Below, piece after piece: positions 45,498-55,900 of a DNA stretch of 64,000 bases. Made by a program: the position numbers and the translations under genes. Source of the DNA: Flavobacterium praedii (lineage in GTDB: Bacteria > Bacteroidota > Bacteroidia > Flavobacteriales > Flavobacteriaceae); the NCBI RefSeq assembly GCF_026810365.1, contig NZ_CP113948.1, positions 1,141,001-1,205,000 on the forward strand, in the 5' to 3' direction. The notes beneath the pieces were generated by a model. The model ran no database searches. It was not told the origin of the DNA and saw nothing but the letters and a program-made list of their open reading frames with translations. Position 1 is the stretch's first letter, and each line of letters opens with the position of its first letter.

Positions 45498-45593
45498 ATG
45501 CCCTAGCCCAGATAGAAACGGTATCCTTTTCTTGTCTCGTTTTTTTTTAACGAGACCAGAAAAGATACAAGTGGATAGCTGGAAATAGCTCCT
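45498..45593 (+). ncRNA. Structured flavobacterial intergenic element
   Basis: CCCTAGCCCAGATAGAAACG is followed by a long hairpin (45521-45539 with 45551-45568: GTAT-CTTTTCT-GTCTCG against CGAGAC-AGAAAAG-ATAC, T-rich loop) and then GTGGATAGCTGGAAATAGCTCC. The outer AGCCCAG and TAGCTGG blocks can pair around it. Elements with these outer blocks are frequent between genes in Flavobacterium and resemble a conserved RNA motif (possibly the Rfam Flavo-1 family; not verified). It lies just upstream of the LOG-family gene. Confidence 0.5.
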
Positions 45594-45609
45594 AAATAAA
45601 TAATTAAAT

Positions 45610-46338
45610 ATGAGATTAGAAGATTTTGATAATGATGAAGATAAAGTAATTCAAGATAAACTGAAAAGAAAAACTTGGAATGAGATACGAACCAATGATA
45701 GTTGGGCAATTTTTAAAATCATGTCCGAGTTTGTAAATGGATACGATACGATGAGTCGGATAGGGCCTTGTGTGACTATCTTTGGGTCGGCGAGGATAAA
45801 ACCAGAAGACCAATACTATTTACTGGCTGAAAAAATTGCTTTCAAAATCAGTAAAGCAGGCTATGGAGTGATTACTGGTGGCGGTCCAGGAATTATGGAA
45901 GCGGGTAATAAAGGAGCGCACTTGGGTGGTGGAACTTCGGTGGGATTGAATATCGAATTGCCTTTTGAACAACATTTTAACCCTTATATTGACCGAGATA
46001 AAAATCTAAATTTTGATTATTTCTTTGTTCGAAAAGTGATGTTTGTCAAATATTCGCAAGGATTTGTGGTTATGCCTGGAGGTTTTGGAACAATGGACGA
46101 ATTATTCGAAGCAATTACTTTAATTCAGACCAAAAAAATAGGCAGATTTCCAATAATATTAGTGGGAACAAAGTTTTGGTCGGGATTAATCGATTGGATA
46201 AAAACAGTACTGATAGAAAGAGAACATACGGTAAGTGCCGAAGATTTGAATTTATTTAAACTCGTGGATACCGAAGATGAAGTAGTTGATGTTTTGGATA
46301 AATTCTATAAAAAATATGATTTAAGTCCGAATTTTTGA
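45610..46338 (+). CDS. LOG family protein (TIGR00730, Rossmann fold)
   Basis: A 242-residue nucleotide-processing protein of the lysine-decarboxylase-like/LOG family. Relatives act as cytokinin riboside 5'-monophosphate phosphoribohydrolases or nucleosidases. The signature GGGPGIMEAGNKGAHLGGG (about 92-110) and the active-site PGGFGTMDELFE (about 156-167) are intact. The N-terminal extension (about 45 residues, charged) is typical of the larger bacterial type. Followed by an intrinsic terminator. Confidence 0.88.
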   Translation: MRLEDFDNDEDKVIQDKLKRKTWNEIRTNDSWAIFKIMSEFVNGYDTMSRIGPCVTIFGSARIKPEDQYYLLAEKIAFKISKAGYGVITGGGPGIMEAGNKGAHLGGGTSVGLNIELPFEQHFNPYIDRDKNLNFDYFFVRKVMFVKYSQGFVVMPGGFGTMDELFEAITLIQTKKIGRFPIILVGTKFWSGLIDWIKTVLIEREHTVSAEDLNLFKLVDTEDEVVDVLDKFYKKYDLSPNF

Positions 46339-46344
46339 TAGAGA

Positions 46345-46373
46345 GAGCCATTTTAAAGATGGCTCTTTTTTTT
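46345..46373 (+). terminator. Intrinsic terminator
   Basis: GAGCCAT (46345-46351) pairs with ATGGCTC (46359-46365), followed by eight T residues, directly after the LOG-family stop. Confidence 0.85.
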
Positions 46374-46464
46374 GCAATATTTTGACTAAAAATACTTAAC
46401 TTTTCTTAATATTTTGTAAATTGTATTAGTTTTATATTTTTCGATTAACTTATACATCCCCAAA

Positions 46465-49287
46465 TTGAAAACTTGCCATAAAATTGTATTCCTTATTGTT
46501 TTATTGGTTTTCCAAAAACAATATGCACAGCATCACTCCAAGATGTCTGTTGTTGTAGATATGGATGCTAAAACTCTAACAATTGACCAAGAAATTACTT
46601 TTTACAATCAGACAAATGATACTTTAACGTCTATACTATTAAACGATTGGAATAATGCTTTTTCTGAAAAATACAGTCCACTTGGAAAACGTTTTTCGGA
46701 CGAATTTTATAATAAGTTTCATATGGCGCTTGAAAAAGATTGCGGTGGGACTATCAATTTATACATAGAGGATGAAGATAAAAATGCTTTTGTATGGGAA
46801 AGAACCAAACAAAATCCTGATTATATTAAAGTCCTATTAAAAAGAACAGTACTTCCAAACCAAAAAATAAAACTGCATCTTTCGTATGTATCAAAAATTC
46901 CTAGTGAAAAATTCACCAAGTATGGTCATTTTGAAAGTTACGGAATGCATCTCAAGAACTGGTTCCTTACACCTGCCCGTTATGAGGAACACCAATTTGT
47001 AAAATACAGTAACGAAAATCTTGATGATATTGCCAATGCAGTTTCTGATTTTGATATTGATATAAAAATACCATTAAAAAATGCAATAACTTCGGATTTA
47101 TCAATTACCAATTTGGCAAAAACAGAATTTGAAACACATGTCAACCTATCGGGTAAAAACAGAGCTGATATTGATATTATTATAGAAAAAGAATCCAGTT
47201 ATAAAAGTTATACAATTGGTGACTTTGAAGTCATGACTAATATTAGTTCAGGGAGATTTAGTGACTCTTTGAAGTTTGCAATCATTAAAAAAGTTGTCGA
47301 TTTTACAAGTAATAACATCGGAAAATTTCCGTTTGAAAAAATTATCATTTCAGAGGCCGATTATGAAAAAAATCCATTTTACGGATTGAATCAATTGCCT
47401 AAATTCATGCGTCCTTTTAACTCTGATTTTATATTTGAGATTAAATTTTTAAAAACCTATTTGAATAATTATCTTAGAAATAGTTTACGCATAGATGCCA
47501 GAAAAAACAATTGGATTTTTGATGGAATTCAAGTCTATACCATCATGAATTATATTGACCAATACCATCCCGAAAGTAAAATGATGGGATCGGCATCAAA
47601 ATACTATTTACTCAAAGGATTTAAAATGGCCCAAACTGATTTTAATGAACAGTTTAGTTATTATTCTATGCTGATGTCAAGAAAAAATTTAGATCAACCA
47701 CTCAATGCTCCAAAAAACACATTAATTAAATACAATGTTCAGATCGCCAACAAATACAAAGCAGGCTTAAGTTTTGAATACTTAGATGATTATTTGGGAC
47801 AAAATTTAGTTTCTTCTGGTATTCAACAATTTTACGCCCTTAACCAACAAGGGCAAACAAGTAGAAAAGATTTTGAAAACATTTTAAAATCAAAAGCCTC
47901 CAATAACATCGATTGGTTTTTTAAATACATTGTTGATAGCCGTGAGACAATTGATTATAAATTTGGTGATGTAACAAAGACCAATGACAGTATTACTTTC
48001 ATCGTAAAAAACAAAGGAGTGCCTTTGGTTCCAATGCCAATATTTGGAATTAAAGACAAGCAGGTTATTTTTAAAAAATGGTTGGAACCCAATGAAATTG
48101 ATACAACACTGACCTTCGACAGAAAAAGTATAGACAAATTAGTTTTGAATTACAACAATGAAGTACCCGAATTCAATTTAAGAAACAATTGGAAATCATT
48201 GAAAACCTATTCGTTAAACCGTCCTTTGAAACTAACTTTTTTTGAAGATTTGGAAGATCCGCATTATTCACAATTGTTTTATGTCCCTACTTTATTTTTT
48301 AATAAATATGATGGTTTTGCTCCTGGAATTAGTTTTTACAATTACAGTTTTTTTGACAAACCGTTTATGTTTGTTTTAAATCCAATGTATTCTATCAACA
48401 CCAAATCGATTGTTGGGAGTTATTCATTGGCAGTAAATCAATATTTACGTGAAGGAAGACTGTACAATATTCGGTATTCCCTAAATGGTTCCTATTACCA
48501 TTATGCTCCAGATGCAGCCTATTTGAAATTATACCCTAGTGTATCACTTTTTTTGAGAGAACCGAGCTATCGAGACAACAGAAAACAGGCTATAACTCTC
48601 AAATACAACATTATAAATAAAGAACCATCAGCCATTGTGATTGATAGTACAGATAATTATTCGATCTTGAATTTAAAATATTTTAATATAAAAACAGAAG
48701 TTACCAGTCATGTAAAATTTTTAACAGACGTCCAATTTTCAACTTATTTTGGTAAACTTTCGGCAGAAATGGAATATCGTAAATTATTTAATGACAAACG
48801 CTATTTGAATATTAGAGTATTTGCTGGAACTTTTTTATATAATACTAATGATACTCAAAAATATAATTTTGGTGTTTCAAGAGTTAATGATTATTTGTTT
48901 GATTATTCCGTTTATGCTCGATCTGATACAACAGGAATTTTGAGTCAGCAATATTTAATAGCGCAAGGAGGTTTTAAATCATTTGTAGAATCTTCAGAAT
49001 CGAATCAATGGTTAGCAACCACAAATATCAGTTATAGCTTACTGTGGAATTGGGTTGATGCATATGCTGATTTTGGTGTTCTAAAAAACAAACGAGAACA
49101 AAATGAGTTTATTTATGATAGTGGAATACGCCTAAATTTGGTTCAAGATTACTTCGAATTGTACTTTCCGGTATATTCATCGAATGGATTTGAAGTTACT
49201 CAAAATAATTATAGTGAAAAAATACGATTTATCTTTGTTTTTAGCCCAAAATCATTAATTAATCTTTTTACCCGAAAATGGTTTTAA
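46465..49287 (+). CDS. M1 aminopeptidase-like protein, catalytically degenerate, with beta-barrel-like C-terminus
   Basis: A 940-residue exported protein (TTG start; signal MKTCHKIVFLIVLLVFQKQYAQ). The N-terminal half follows the M1 layout: a beta-rich first domain (VVVDMDAKTLTIDQEITFYN), then a catalytic-domain-like region ending in NWIFDGIQVYTIMNYI, where active enzymes have WLNEG. I cannot find the zinc motif HExxH; the corresponding region reads GLNQLPKFMRPFNSDFIFE. The C-terminal third (about 590-940) is a run of amphipathic beta strands ending in KWF, like an outer-membrane barrel. It is likely an outer-membrane-associated pseudo-peptidase. Confidence 0.7.
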   Translation: MKTCHKIVFLIVLLVFQKQYAQHHSKMSVVVDMDAKTLTIDQEITFYNQTNDTLTSILLNDWNNAFSEKYSPLGKRFSDEFYNKFHMALEKDCGGTINLYIEDEDKNAFVWERTKQNPDYIKVLLKRTVLPNQKIKLHLSYVSKIPSEKFTKYGHFESYGMHLKNWFLTPARYEEHQFVKYSNENLDDIANAVSDFDIDIKIPLKNAITSDLSITNLAKTEFETHVNLSGKNRADIDIIIEKESSYKSYTIGDFEVMTNISSGRFSDSLKFAIIKKVVDFTSNNIGKFPFEKIIISEADYEKNPFYGLNQLPKFMRPFNSDFIFEIKFLKTYLNNYLRNSLRIDARKNNWIFDGIQVYTIMNYIDQYHPESKMMGSASKYYLLKGFKMAQTDFNEQFSYYSMLMSRKNLDQPLNAPKNTLIKYNVQIANKYKAGLSFEYLDDYLGQNLVSSGIQQFYALNQQGQTSRKDFENILKSKASNNIDWFFKYIVDSRETIDYKFGDVTKTNDSITFIVKNKGVPLVPMPIFGIKDKQVIFKKWLEPNEIDTTLTFDRKSIDKLVLNYNNEVPEFNLRNNWKSLKTYSLNRPLKLTFFEDLEDPHYSQLFYVPTLFFNKYDGFAPGISFYNYSFFDKPFMFVLNPMYSINTKSIVGSYSLAVNQYLREGRLYNIRYSLNGSYYHYAPDAAYLKLYPSVSLFLREPSYRDNRKQAITLKYNIINKEPSAIVIDSTDNYSILNLKYFNIKTEVTSHVKFLTDVQFSTYFGKLSAEMEYRKLFNDKRYLNIRVFAGTFLYNTNDTQKYNFGVSRVNDYLFDYSVYARSDTTGILSQQYLIAQGGFKSFVESSESNQWLATTNISYSLLWNWVDAYADFGVLKNKREQNEFIYDSGIRLNLVQDYFELYFPVYSSNGFEVTQNNYSEKIRFIFVFSPKSLINLFTRKWF

Positions 49288-49475
49288 TTCAAAATAAAAA
49301 CTTTAATTTTTTGAACTATTAGTTGATTAATTAAGTTTAAATTTATTATATCGCAAAAATACATTCATTTTAGTGGAAATTATTTCATAAATAATTACAA
49401 AAATACAGAATCGTATAATGATATATACGTAGTTTTTGATTAGATTTGCACCACTAAAGTGATACTTTTAAAATT

Positions 49476-51884
49476 ATGATAAAAGAGAAAGTCAATACTA
49501 GTTTAACATTTGAAGATTTTAAAACCGAAGTCTTAAATGATTACCGAATTGCCATAATAAGTCGAGAATGTAGTTTATTAGGCCGTAAAGAAGTATTAAC
49601 TGGAAAAGCCAAGTTTGGCATATTTGGAGATGGAAAAGAAGTTCCACAACTTGCCATGGCCAAATGTTTTAAAAATGGAGACTTCCGCTCCGGTTATTAT
49701 CGTGATCAGACTTTTATGATGGCAATTGGGGAATTAACCATAGAACAATTTTTTGCTGGTTTATATGGTCATACTGATATTGATCTTGAACCAATGTCAG
49801 CAGGAAGGCAAATGGGAGGTCATTTTGTAACCCATAGCTTAAACAAAGACGGTTCTTGGAAAAATTTAACACAACAAAAAAATTCCAGTGCAGACATCTC
49901 TCCTACTGCGGGTCAAATGCCTAGATTATTGGGATTAGCACAAGCTTCAAAAATATACCGAAACGTTTCTGGAATTCCTAATGCTGATCAATTTTCAATA
50001 AATGGAAATGAAATTGCATGGGGAACTATTGGAAATGCCAGTACTTCAGAAGGTTTATTTTTTGAAACCATAAACGCTGCTGGAGTATTACAAGTGCCAA
50101 TGGTAATGAGTGTTTGGGATGATGAGTACGGTATTTCAGTACATGCAAAGCATCAAACTACTAAGGAAAGCATTTCAGAAATCCTAAAAGGATACCAAAA
50201 AGAGGAAAACTCAAATGGTTTTGAAATATTAAAAGTGAAAGGTTGGGATTATGTAGATTTAATTGCAACTTATGAAAAAGCAGCCGAAATAGCTCGTGAA
50301 AATCATATTCCTGTTTTAATTCACGTTGATCAACTTACACAACCACAGGGACATTCCAGTTCAGGTTCACATGAACGATATAAAAATGCTGCCCGTTTAG
50401 CATGGGAAAAAGATTTTGACTGTATTCGTCAAATGAAATTATGGATGATTGCCATTAATATTGCATCACCAGAAGAAATAGATGCTATTGATTTAGATGC
50501 TAAAAAGGAAGTCTTTGAAGGCAAAAAAGCAGCTTGGAATGCTTTTATAAGTCCAATTATTGAAGAACAAAATGAATTAGTGGCAATCTTGGAAAGAATA
50601 GCTGTAACAAGCTTCAAAAAAGATGAAATTCTAAAAACCGTTTCTAATTTAAAGAGTATTAAATCTCCTTTGAAAAAAGAAATAATAGTAGCTGCCCGTA
50701 AAACATTACGTTTACTAATCATTGAAGAAGATAAATTAGAATTATCGCGTTGGATCACTAATTACATCAAAAAAACACAACCTAAATTCAGTAGTAATTT
50801 ATTTTCAGAATCCGATAAAAATGTGTTTTCGGTAAAAGAAGTTTTACCAGAATATTCAAATAATGCTGTCGCGGATACAGATGGTAGAATGATTTTAAGA
50901 GATAATTTTGATGCCATTTTTTCAAAATATCCTGAAACTTTAATTTTTGGTGAAGATGCTGGTAACATTGGTGATGTAAACCAAGGTCTTGAAGGAATGC
51001 AAGAAAAATATGGAGAATTACGCGTTGCCGATGTAGGAATTCGTGAAGCAACTATATTAGGTCAAGGAATTGGAATGGCATTAAGAGGTTTACGACCAAT
51101 TGCCGAAATTCAGTATTTAGACTATCTTTTATATGCTATCCAAATCATGAGTGACGATTTGGCGACCTTACAATACAGAACAGTTGGTAGACAAAAAGCA
51201 CCTCTTATTATTCGTACGAGAGGCCATCGATTAGAAGGAATTTGGCATTCCGGTTCACCTATGGGAATGATTATCAATGCTATCCGAGGAATTCACGTGT
51301 TAGTACCGAGAAACATGACACAAGCTGCCGGTTTTTATAATTCATTATTAGAATGTGACGAGCCAGCTTTGGTTATTGAATGTTTGAATGGTTACCGATT
51401 AAAAGAAAAGATGCCTTTGAATTATGGTGAATTCAAAACACCAATTGGTGTAGTCGAAACATTAAGAAAAGGAACAGACATAACACTTGTATCTTATGGA
51501 TCAACACTCAGATTAGTAGAACAAGCTGCCAAAGAATTATTTGAAACCGGAATTGATTGTGAAGTTATCGATTTACAGTCATTACTTCCTTTTGACATCC
51601 ATAGTGATATTGTAAAAAGTATTATAAAAACCAATCGTTTATTGGTAATTGACGAAGATTTACCTGGAGGAGCATCAGCATATATTTTGCAACAAATTAT
51701 AGAAAAACAAGATGCTTACAATTATTTGGATAGCAAGCCCCAAACTTTGACAGCCAAAGCACATAGACCTGCTTATGGTACAGATGGTGATTATTTCTCT
51801 AAACCTTCTGCCGAAGATATTTATGAAAAAGTATATGAAATGATGCATGAAGTAAATCCCTCAAAATTTCCAAGTTTATACTAA
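49476..51884 (+). CDS. Alpha-ketoacid dehydrogenase E1, fused alpha and beta subunits
   Basis: An 802-residue thiamine-diphosphate enzyme. Residues about 1-390 match the E1 alpha subunit (YYRDQTFMMAIG, EPMSAGRQMGGHF, and the TPP region GNEIAWGTIGNASTSEGLFFET). Residues about 450-800 match the E1 beta subunit (IFGEDAGNIGDVNQGLEGMQEKYG, EIQYLDYLLYA, VPRNMTQAAG, SLLPFDI). It decarboxylates branched-chain 2-oxoacids or a related substrate and hands the acyl group to E2. Fused E1 proteins of this size are usual in Bacteroidota. The E2 and E3 genes are not in this window. Confidence 0.9.
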   Translation: MIKEKVNTSLTFEDFKTEVLNDYRIAIISRECSLLGRKEVLTGKAKFGIFGDGKEVPQLAMAKCFKNGDFRSGYYRDQTFMMAIGELTIEQFFAGLYGHTDIDLEPMSAGRQMGGHFVTHSLNKDGSWKNLTQQKNSSADISPTAGQMPRLLGLAQASKIYRNVSGIPNADQFSINGNEIAWGTIGNASTSEGLFFETINAAGVLQVPMVMSVWDDEYGISVHAKHQTTKESISEILKGYQKEENSNGFEILKVKGWDYVDLIATYEKAAEIARENHIPVLIHVDQLTQPQGHSSSGSHERYKNAARLAWEKDFDCIRQMKLWMIAINIASPEEIDAIDLDAKKEVFEGKKAAWNAFISPIIEEQNELVAILERIAVTSFKKDEILKTVSNLKSIKSPLKKEIIVAARKTLRLLIIEEDKLELSRWITNYIKKTQPKFSSNLFSESDKNVFSVKEVLPEYSNNAVADTDGRMILRDNFDAIFSKYPETLIFGEDAGNIGDVNQGLEGMQEKYGELRVADVGIREATILGQGIGMALRGLRPIAEIQYLDYLLYAIQIMSDDLATLQYRTVGRQKAPLIIRTRGHRLEGIWHSGSPMGMIINAIRGIHVLVPRNMTQAAGFYNSLLECDEPALVIECLNGYRLKEKMPLNYGEFKTPIGVVETLRKGTDITLVSYGSTLRLVEQAAKELFETGIDCEVIDLQSLLPFDIHSDIVKSIIKTNRLLVIDEDLPGGASAYILQQIIEKQDAYNYLDSKPQTLTAKAHRPAYGTDGDYFSKPSAEDIYEKVYEMMHEVNPSKFPSLY

Positions 51885-51904
51885 GAATAAAATATTATAT
51901 TCAA

Positions 51905-51937
51905 AATCCCAATCTGCACCGGTTGGGATTTTTTTTA
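51905..51937 (+). terminator. Intrinsic terminator
   Basis: AATCCCAA (51905-51912) and TTGGGATT (51923-51930) with a T-run, 20 bp after the E1 stop. Confidence 0.85.
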
Positions 51938-51966
51938 TCTTTATTCAAAATTAGCACTATTCCAAA

Positions 51967-52644
51967 ATGACTTCATTAGAAAATTTATTTTTAGATCTAA
52001 AAGACATCCAAGTTTTAGACAAAACTATTCCTTATACCCAATATGTACCTTTGAACTTATCGGAATCTAATTTGGAATTATCCCAATTAGACATTTCAAA
52101 TGCCTCAAAATTTGAAAGGTTCATCGAAAGCCATTTGGATAAAAATAAAGCAAGTGTAGCCTATGGTGGTTATATCGAAACACGAAATTTGTACAAACGA
52201 AGTACCGTATTTAAAAATAATAACTCGGAGGAACGAAACATTCACATTGGTTTGGATTTATGGATAAAAGCAGGAACATCTGTTTTAGCAGCTCTGGATG
52301 GAAAAATTCATAGTTTTCAAAATAACAATAACTTGGGTGATTATGGTCCAACAATTATTCTGGAACACCAATTAAAAGATTATGTATTTTATACTTTATA
52401 CGGTCACTTATCAGTAGAAAGTATTGCAACCCTTCGAGTTGGTGATGTTTTTACCAAAGGACAACAATTGGCAACATTAGGAAATGCTTCAGTAAATGGT
52501 GATTATGCTCCTCATTTGCATTTTCAAATCATTAAAAATATAGAAAATAATTTTGGAGATTATCCCGGCGTCTGTAGCACTACTAAACTACCTTATTATT
52601 TAAAAAACTGTCCAGATCCAAATTTGTTATTAAAAATATACTAA
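51967..52644 (+). CDS. M23-family metallopeptidase
   Basis: A 225-residue peptidase-like protein. Zinc ligands of the LytM/M23 fold are visible: His93 and Asp97 (HIGLDLW) and HLHFQ near residues 183-187; YGHLS at about 155 supplies the general-base histidine. Unlike most cell-wall M23 enzymes it has no signal peptide or membrane helix; the N-terminal 60 residues are polar and helical. It may therefore act in the cytoplasm or be exported by another route. No partner gene evident. Confidence 0.82.
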   Translation: MTSLENLFLDLKDIQVLDKTIPYTQYVPLNLSESNLELSQLDISNASKFERFIESHLDKNKASVAYGGYIETRNLYKRSTVFKNNNSEERNIHIGLDLWIKAGTSVLAALDGKIHSFQNNNNLGDYGPTIILEHQLKDYVFYTLYGHLSVESIATLRVGDVFTKGQQLATLGNASVNGDYAPHLHFQIIKNIENNFGDYPGVCSTTKLPYYLKNCPDPNLLLKIY

Positions 52645-52913
52645 GCTATTTGCAACTTCCATTTATTGATACACTATAAAAAAGAGACAATCAAATTAGT
52701 ACATTCGATTATTCCCCACTATTTCCTTTTTTATCACTTGTTTTTCAATAAATTAACGTCCGCTTCATTCTTGTTCATTTATAAAGATAAGTCCTTTATT
52801 AATAGTTATTGGCATTGCTTATCACTACATTTGGTATGGATATTCCCTATAAAGGGATGTGCTATAGAGAAAACTTCTTTTTAGTCCTATATTCCAAAGT
52901 AAATATTGGTACA
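52645..52913. other. Leader region before the CheB-CheR kinase gene
   Basis: About 270 bp with no convincing gene. The frame of the giant kinase is open back to a TTG at 52809, but the sequence before the ATG at 52914 is hydrophobic and cysteine-containing and unlike the start of CheB, so I treat it as untranslated. Confidence 0.4.
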
Positions 52914-55900
52914 ATGAAATCAATTCAGAACATAGACCACAATGATTTACTTACTCCCATTGAAGAAACCACTATAAAATTTAACAAAGACATTTCATTT
53001 AATAAAACACTTACAAAAAAAGAAAGCGTTTCTAAAAATGAAAAAAAAAATGAATCTTTTACAGTTGTAGCCATAGGTGCATCTGCAGGTGGTCTGGAAG
53101 CAGTCACTCAATTACTTAAAAATATTTCTCCTACTACAGGTATGGCTTTTATTTATGTCCAACACCTTAGCCCTGATCATAAAAGCTTACTCGATGTACT
53201 GTTGTCAAAAGTTACTCAAATGGAGGTTCAGGTCATTGACAATATGGAAATGATGAAACCCAATAACGTTTATGTAATTCCAAATGATAAAGAAATCGAA
53301 GTTACAGACGGTCATATAAAACTAGTCCCCAGACCCATTAACCGTACCTCAAATTTCTCCATTGATCTCCTTTTTTCCTCATTGGCAGAAACCCACCATC
53401 AAAATGTCATTGGTATTATTTTATCGGGATCAGCCAATGATGGCACCAGAGGATTGAAAGAAATTAAGCAAGCAGGTGGAATTACCTTTGCTCAGGACGA
53501 TTCAGCTAAGTTTAGCAGTATGCCCAAATCAGCAATTGCCGAAGGTATTGTAGATTTTGTTTTATCACCAAAAGAAATTGGAATAGAGCTAACACGAATC
53601 AGTCAGCATCCTTTACAAATCATTGTACCCTTAAAAAAAACGCAAGAAACAGAAATTGAAAATAGTAATCCAGAGTTGAAGGTTATTTTGCAACTTTTGC
53701 ATAAAAACAAAAAGGTTGATTTCAGTCACTATAAAATGAATACCATAAAAAGACGAATGCTTCGTAGGATGTTAATTCATAAAATTAAAACTTTAAAAGA
53801 ATATTCCGAAATACTTACGAATCAAAGTAATGAAATTGAAATACTATATCAAGATTTATTAATTAATGTTACTGCCTTTTTTAGAGATGCTGAGCCTTTT
53901 TTGTATTTAAAAAAAATTATTTTTCCTAAATTATTGGAGGCTAAAGAAGCGGGAGAAACATTGCGTATATGGGTAGCTGCATGCGCAACTGGTGAAGAAG
54001 TTTATTCTATTGCTATGATTTTGTTTGAAATACAAGAAAAAAATCGCAATAACATTCCATTTCAAATTTTTGCCTCCGATCTTAGTTCAGATGCCATTCG
54101 GATTGCTCGAATCGGAGAATATTCTGCCAGTCAAACCCAAACAGTTTCTCCTGAAAGACTACAGCGTTTTTTTACAAAATCTAAAAAAAAATACCGAATT
54201 TCAAAAGAGCTTCGTGACGTTTGTGTATTTGCAAAACACGATATTTTGCGGGATCCTCCATTTTCAAGAATGGATTTTATTAGTTGCAGAAATATGTTGA
54301 TTTATTTGGACACGATAGCGCAAAAAAAAGCCATTTCTACATTTCATTATGCCCTTAACGATGGAGGCTGTTTGATGCTTGGCAAATCAGAAACTATTGG
54401 AACAACCGCACAACTTTTCACCATTTTAGATAAAAAATACAAATTCTATTCTCGAAAAAAAAATTCGGGATTGCGAACCATTCCAGATCTTACTTCACAC
54501 CTTTCTCACACTACCATGCCAGATAAAAATACAACACCAACCGCTACTTTCAAAAAAACGCCATCCTCTGTAAACGGTACAATTGGGATCGCTTTTGATG
54601 CAGTATTATTAGATCAACATGTACCAGCCAGTGTAATTATCAACTATGATTTGGAAATCCTACAATTTAGAGGATCTACTTCCTTGTATTTGCAACATTC
54701 CCCTGGTAAAGCTAGTTTTAATATTCTAAAAATGGCACATATCGAAATCACATTTGAATTACGAAATGCCATTCATCATGCCATTAAAACAAAACTTCCT
54801 ATACGAAAAATGGGAATTGAAATGAATCGGAATCCAATAGACAATACCATTCAAATCGTGAATATTGAAGCTATTCCTCTTAATATTGAAGGGGAAGAAC
54901 CCTTGTTGATAGTCATTTTTACAGGATACATTCAACACGAAACAGAAGAAGAATCTATAAAAGGACAGCAAAATAATACGATTGCCAAAGACCGTCGAAT
55001 AAAAAAATTGGAAGAAGAACTGGCTGCAGCTCGTGCAGATATGGGTTCAATTACGCATGATCAAGAAGCTGCCAATGAAGAATTACAAAGTGCCAACGAG
55101 GAAATTGTATCAAGTAATGAAGAATTACAAAGCTTGAATGAAGAACTAGAAACGTCCAAGGAAGAAATAGAATCGACCAATGAAGAATTGGTATCCAGTA
55201 ATCAGGAATTGCAATCCAGAATTCAGCAAGTAGAAGAATTGAACCATTATAATGAAGCTATACTTTCAACAGTACATGAACCTGTACTTATTTTAGATAA
55301 AAACATAAAAATAAAATCAGCCAACAAATCATTTTGCAAAACATTTCATGTAAACGAAGAAGAATGCATTGGGAAATCATTGTACAAATTAGGCAATAAC
55401 CAATGGAATATTCAAAAATTAAGAGAGCTAATAGAAGAAATCGTCCCTAAAAACAACCGCTTTCATGATTTTGAAGTTGAGCATGTTTTTCCAGTTATTG
55501 GCAAAAAAATAATGTTACTCAATGCCCATCGTATCATTCAAGCTCGTGAAAATGAAGAATTAATTGTGCTAACAATCATAGATATTACCGATGTTAGAAA
55601 CCTTGCTATTGAACTCCAAATTAAAGAAAAAAAAGTTTTGGAAGTACAGCTTGAGATGGGAAAAAAAGCAATTAAATCTATAGAAGACAGCAATAAACGT
55701 TACAGCATGATGCTATTGCAATCGCCTTTCTCTTTTGCGATATTAAAAGGAAAAACAATGGTAATTAGTCTAGCCAACGACAGCATAAAAGAACTTTGGG
55801 GAAAAGGAAATGAAGTTGAAGGAAAATCAATTTTTGATGTTTTACCTGAATTAAAAGATGGTCCTATTCCGAAAATGCTCCAAGAAGTATACGCTACAGG

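Noticed and set aside
45434..45593. Single long terminator after uvrA
   Set aside because: There are two separate structures: a simple 12-bp stem-loop and, 36 bp later, an independent element with conserved outer blocks.
52666..52884. 72-codon frame upstream of the CheB-CheR kinase
   Set aside because: Overlaps the leader in another frame, is rich in Phe/His/Tyr, and shows no recognisable protein; likely noncoding.
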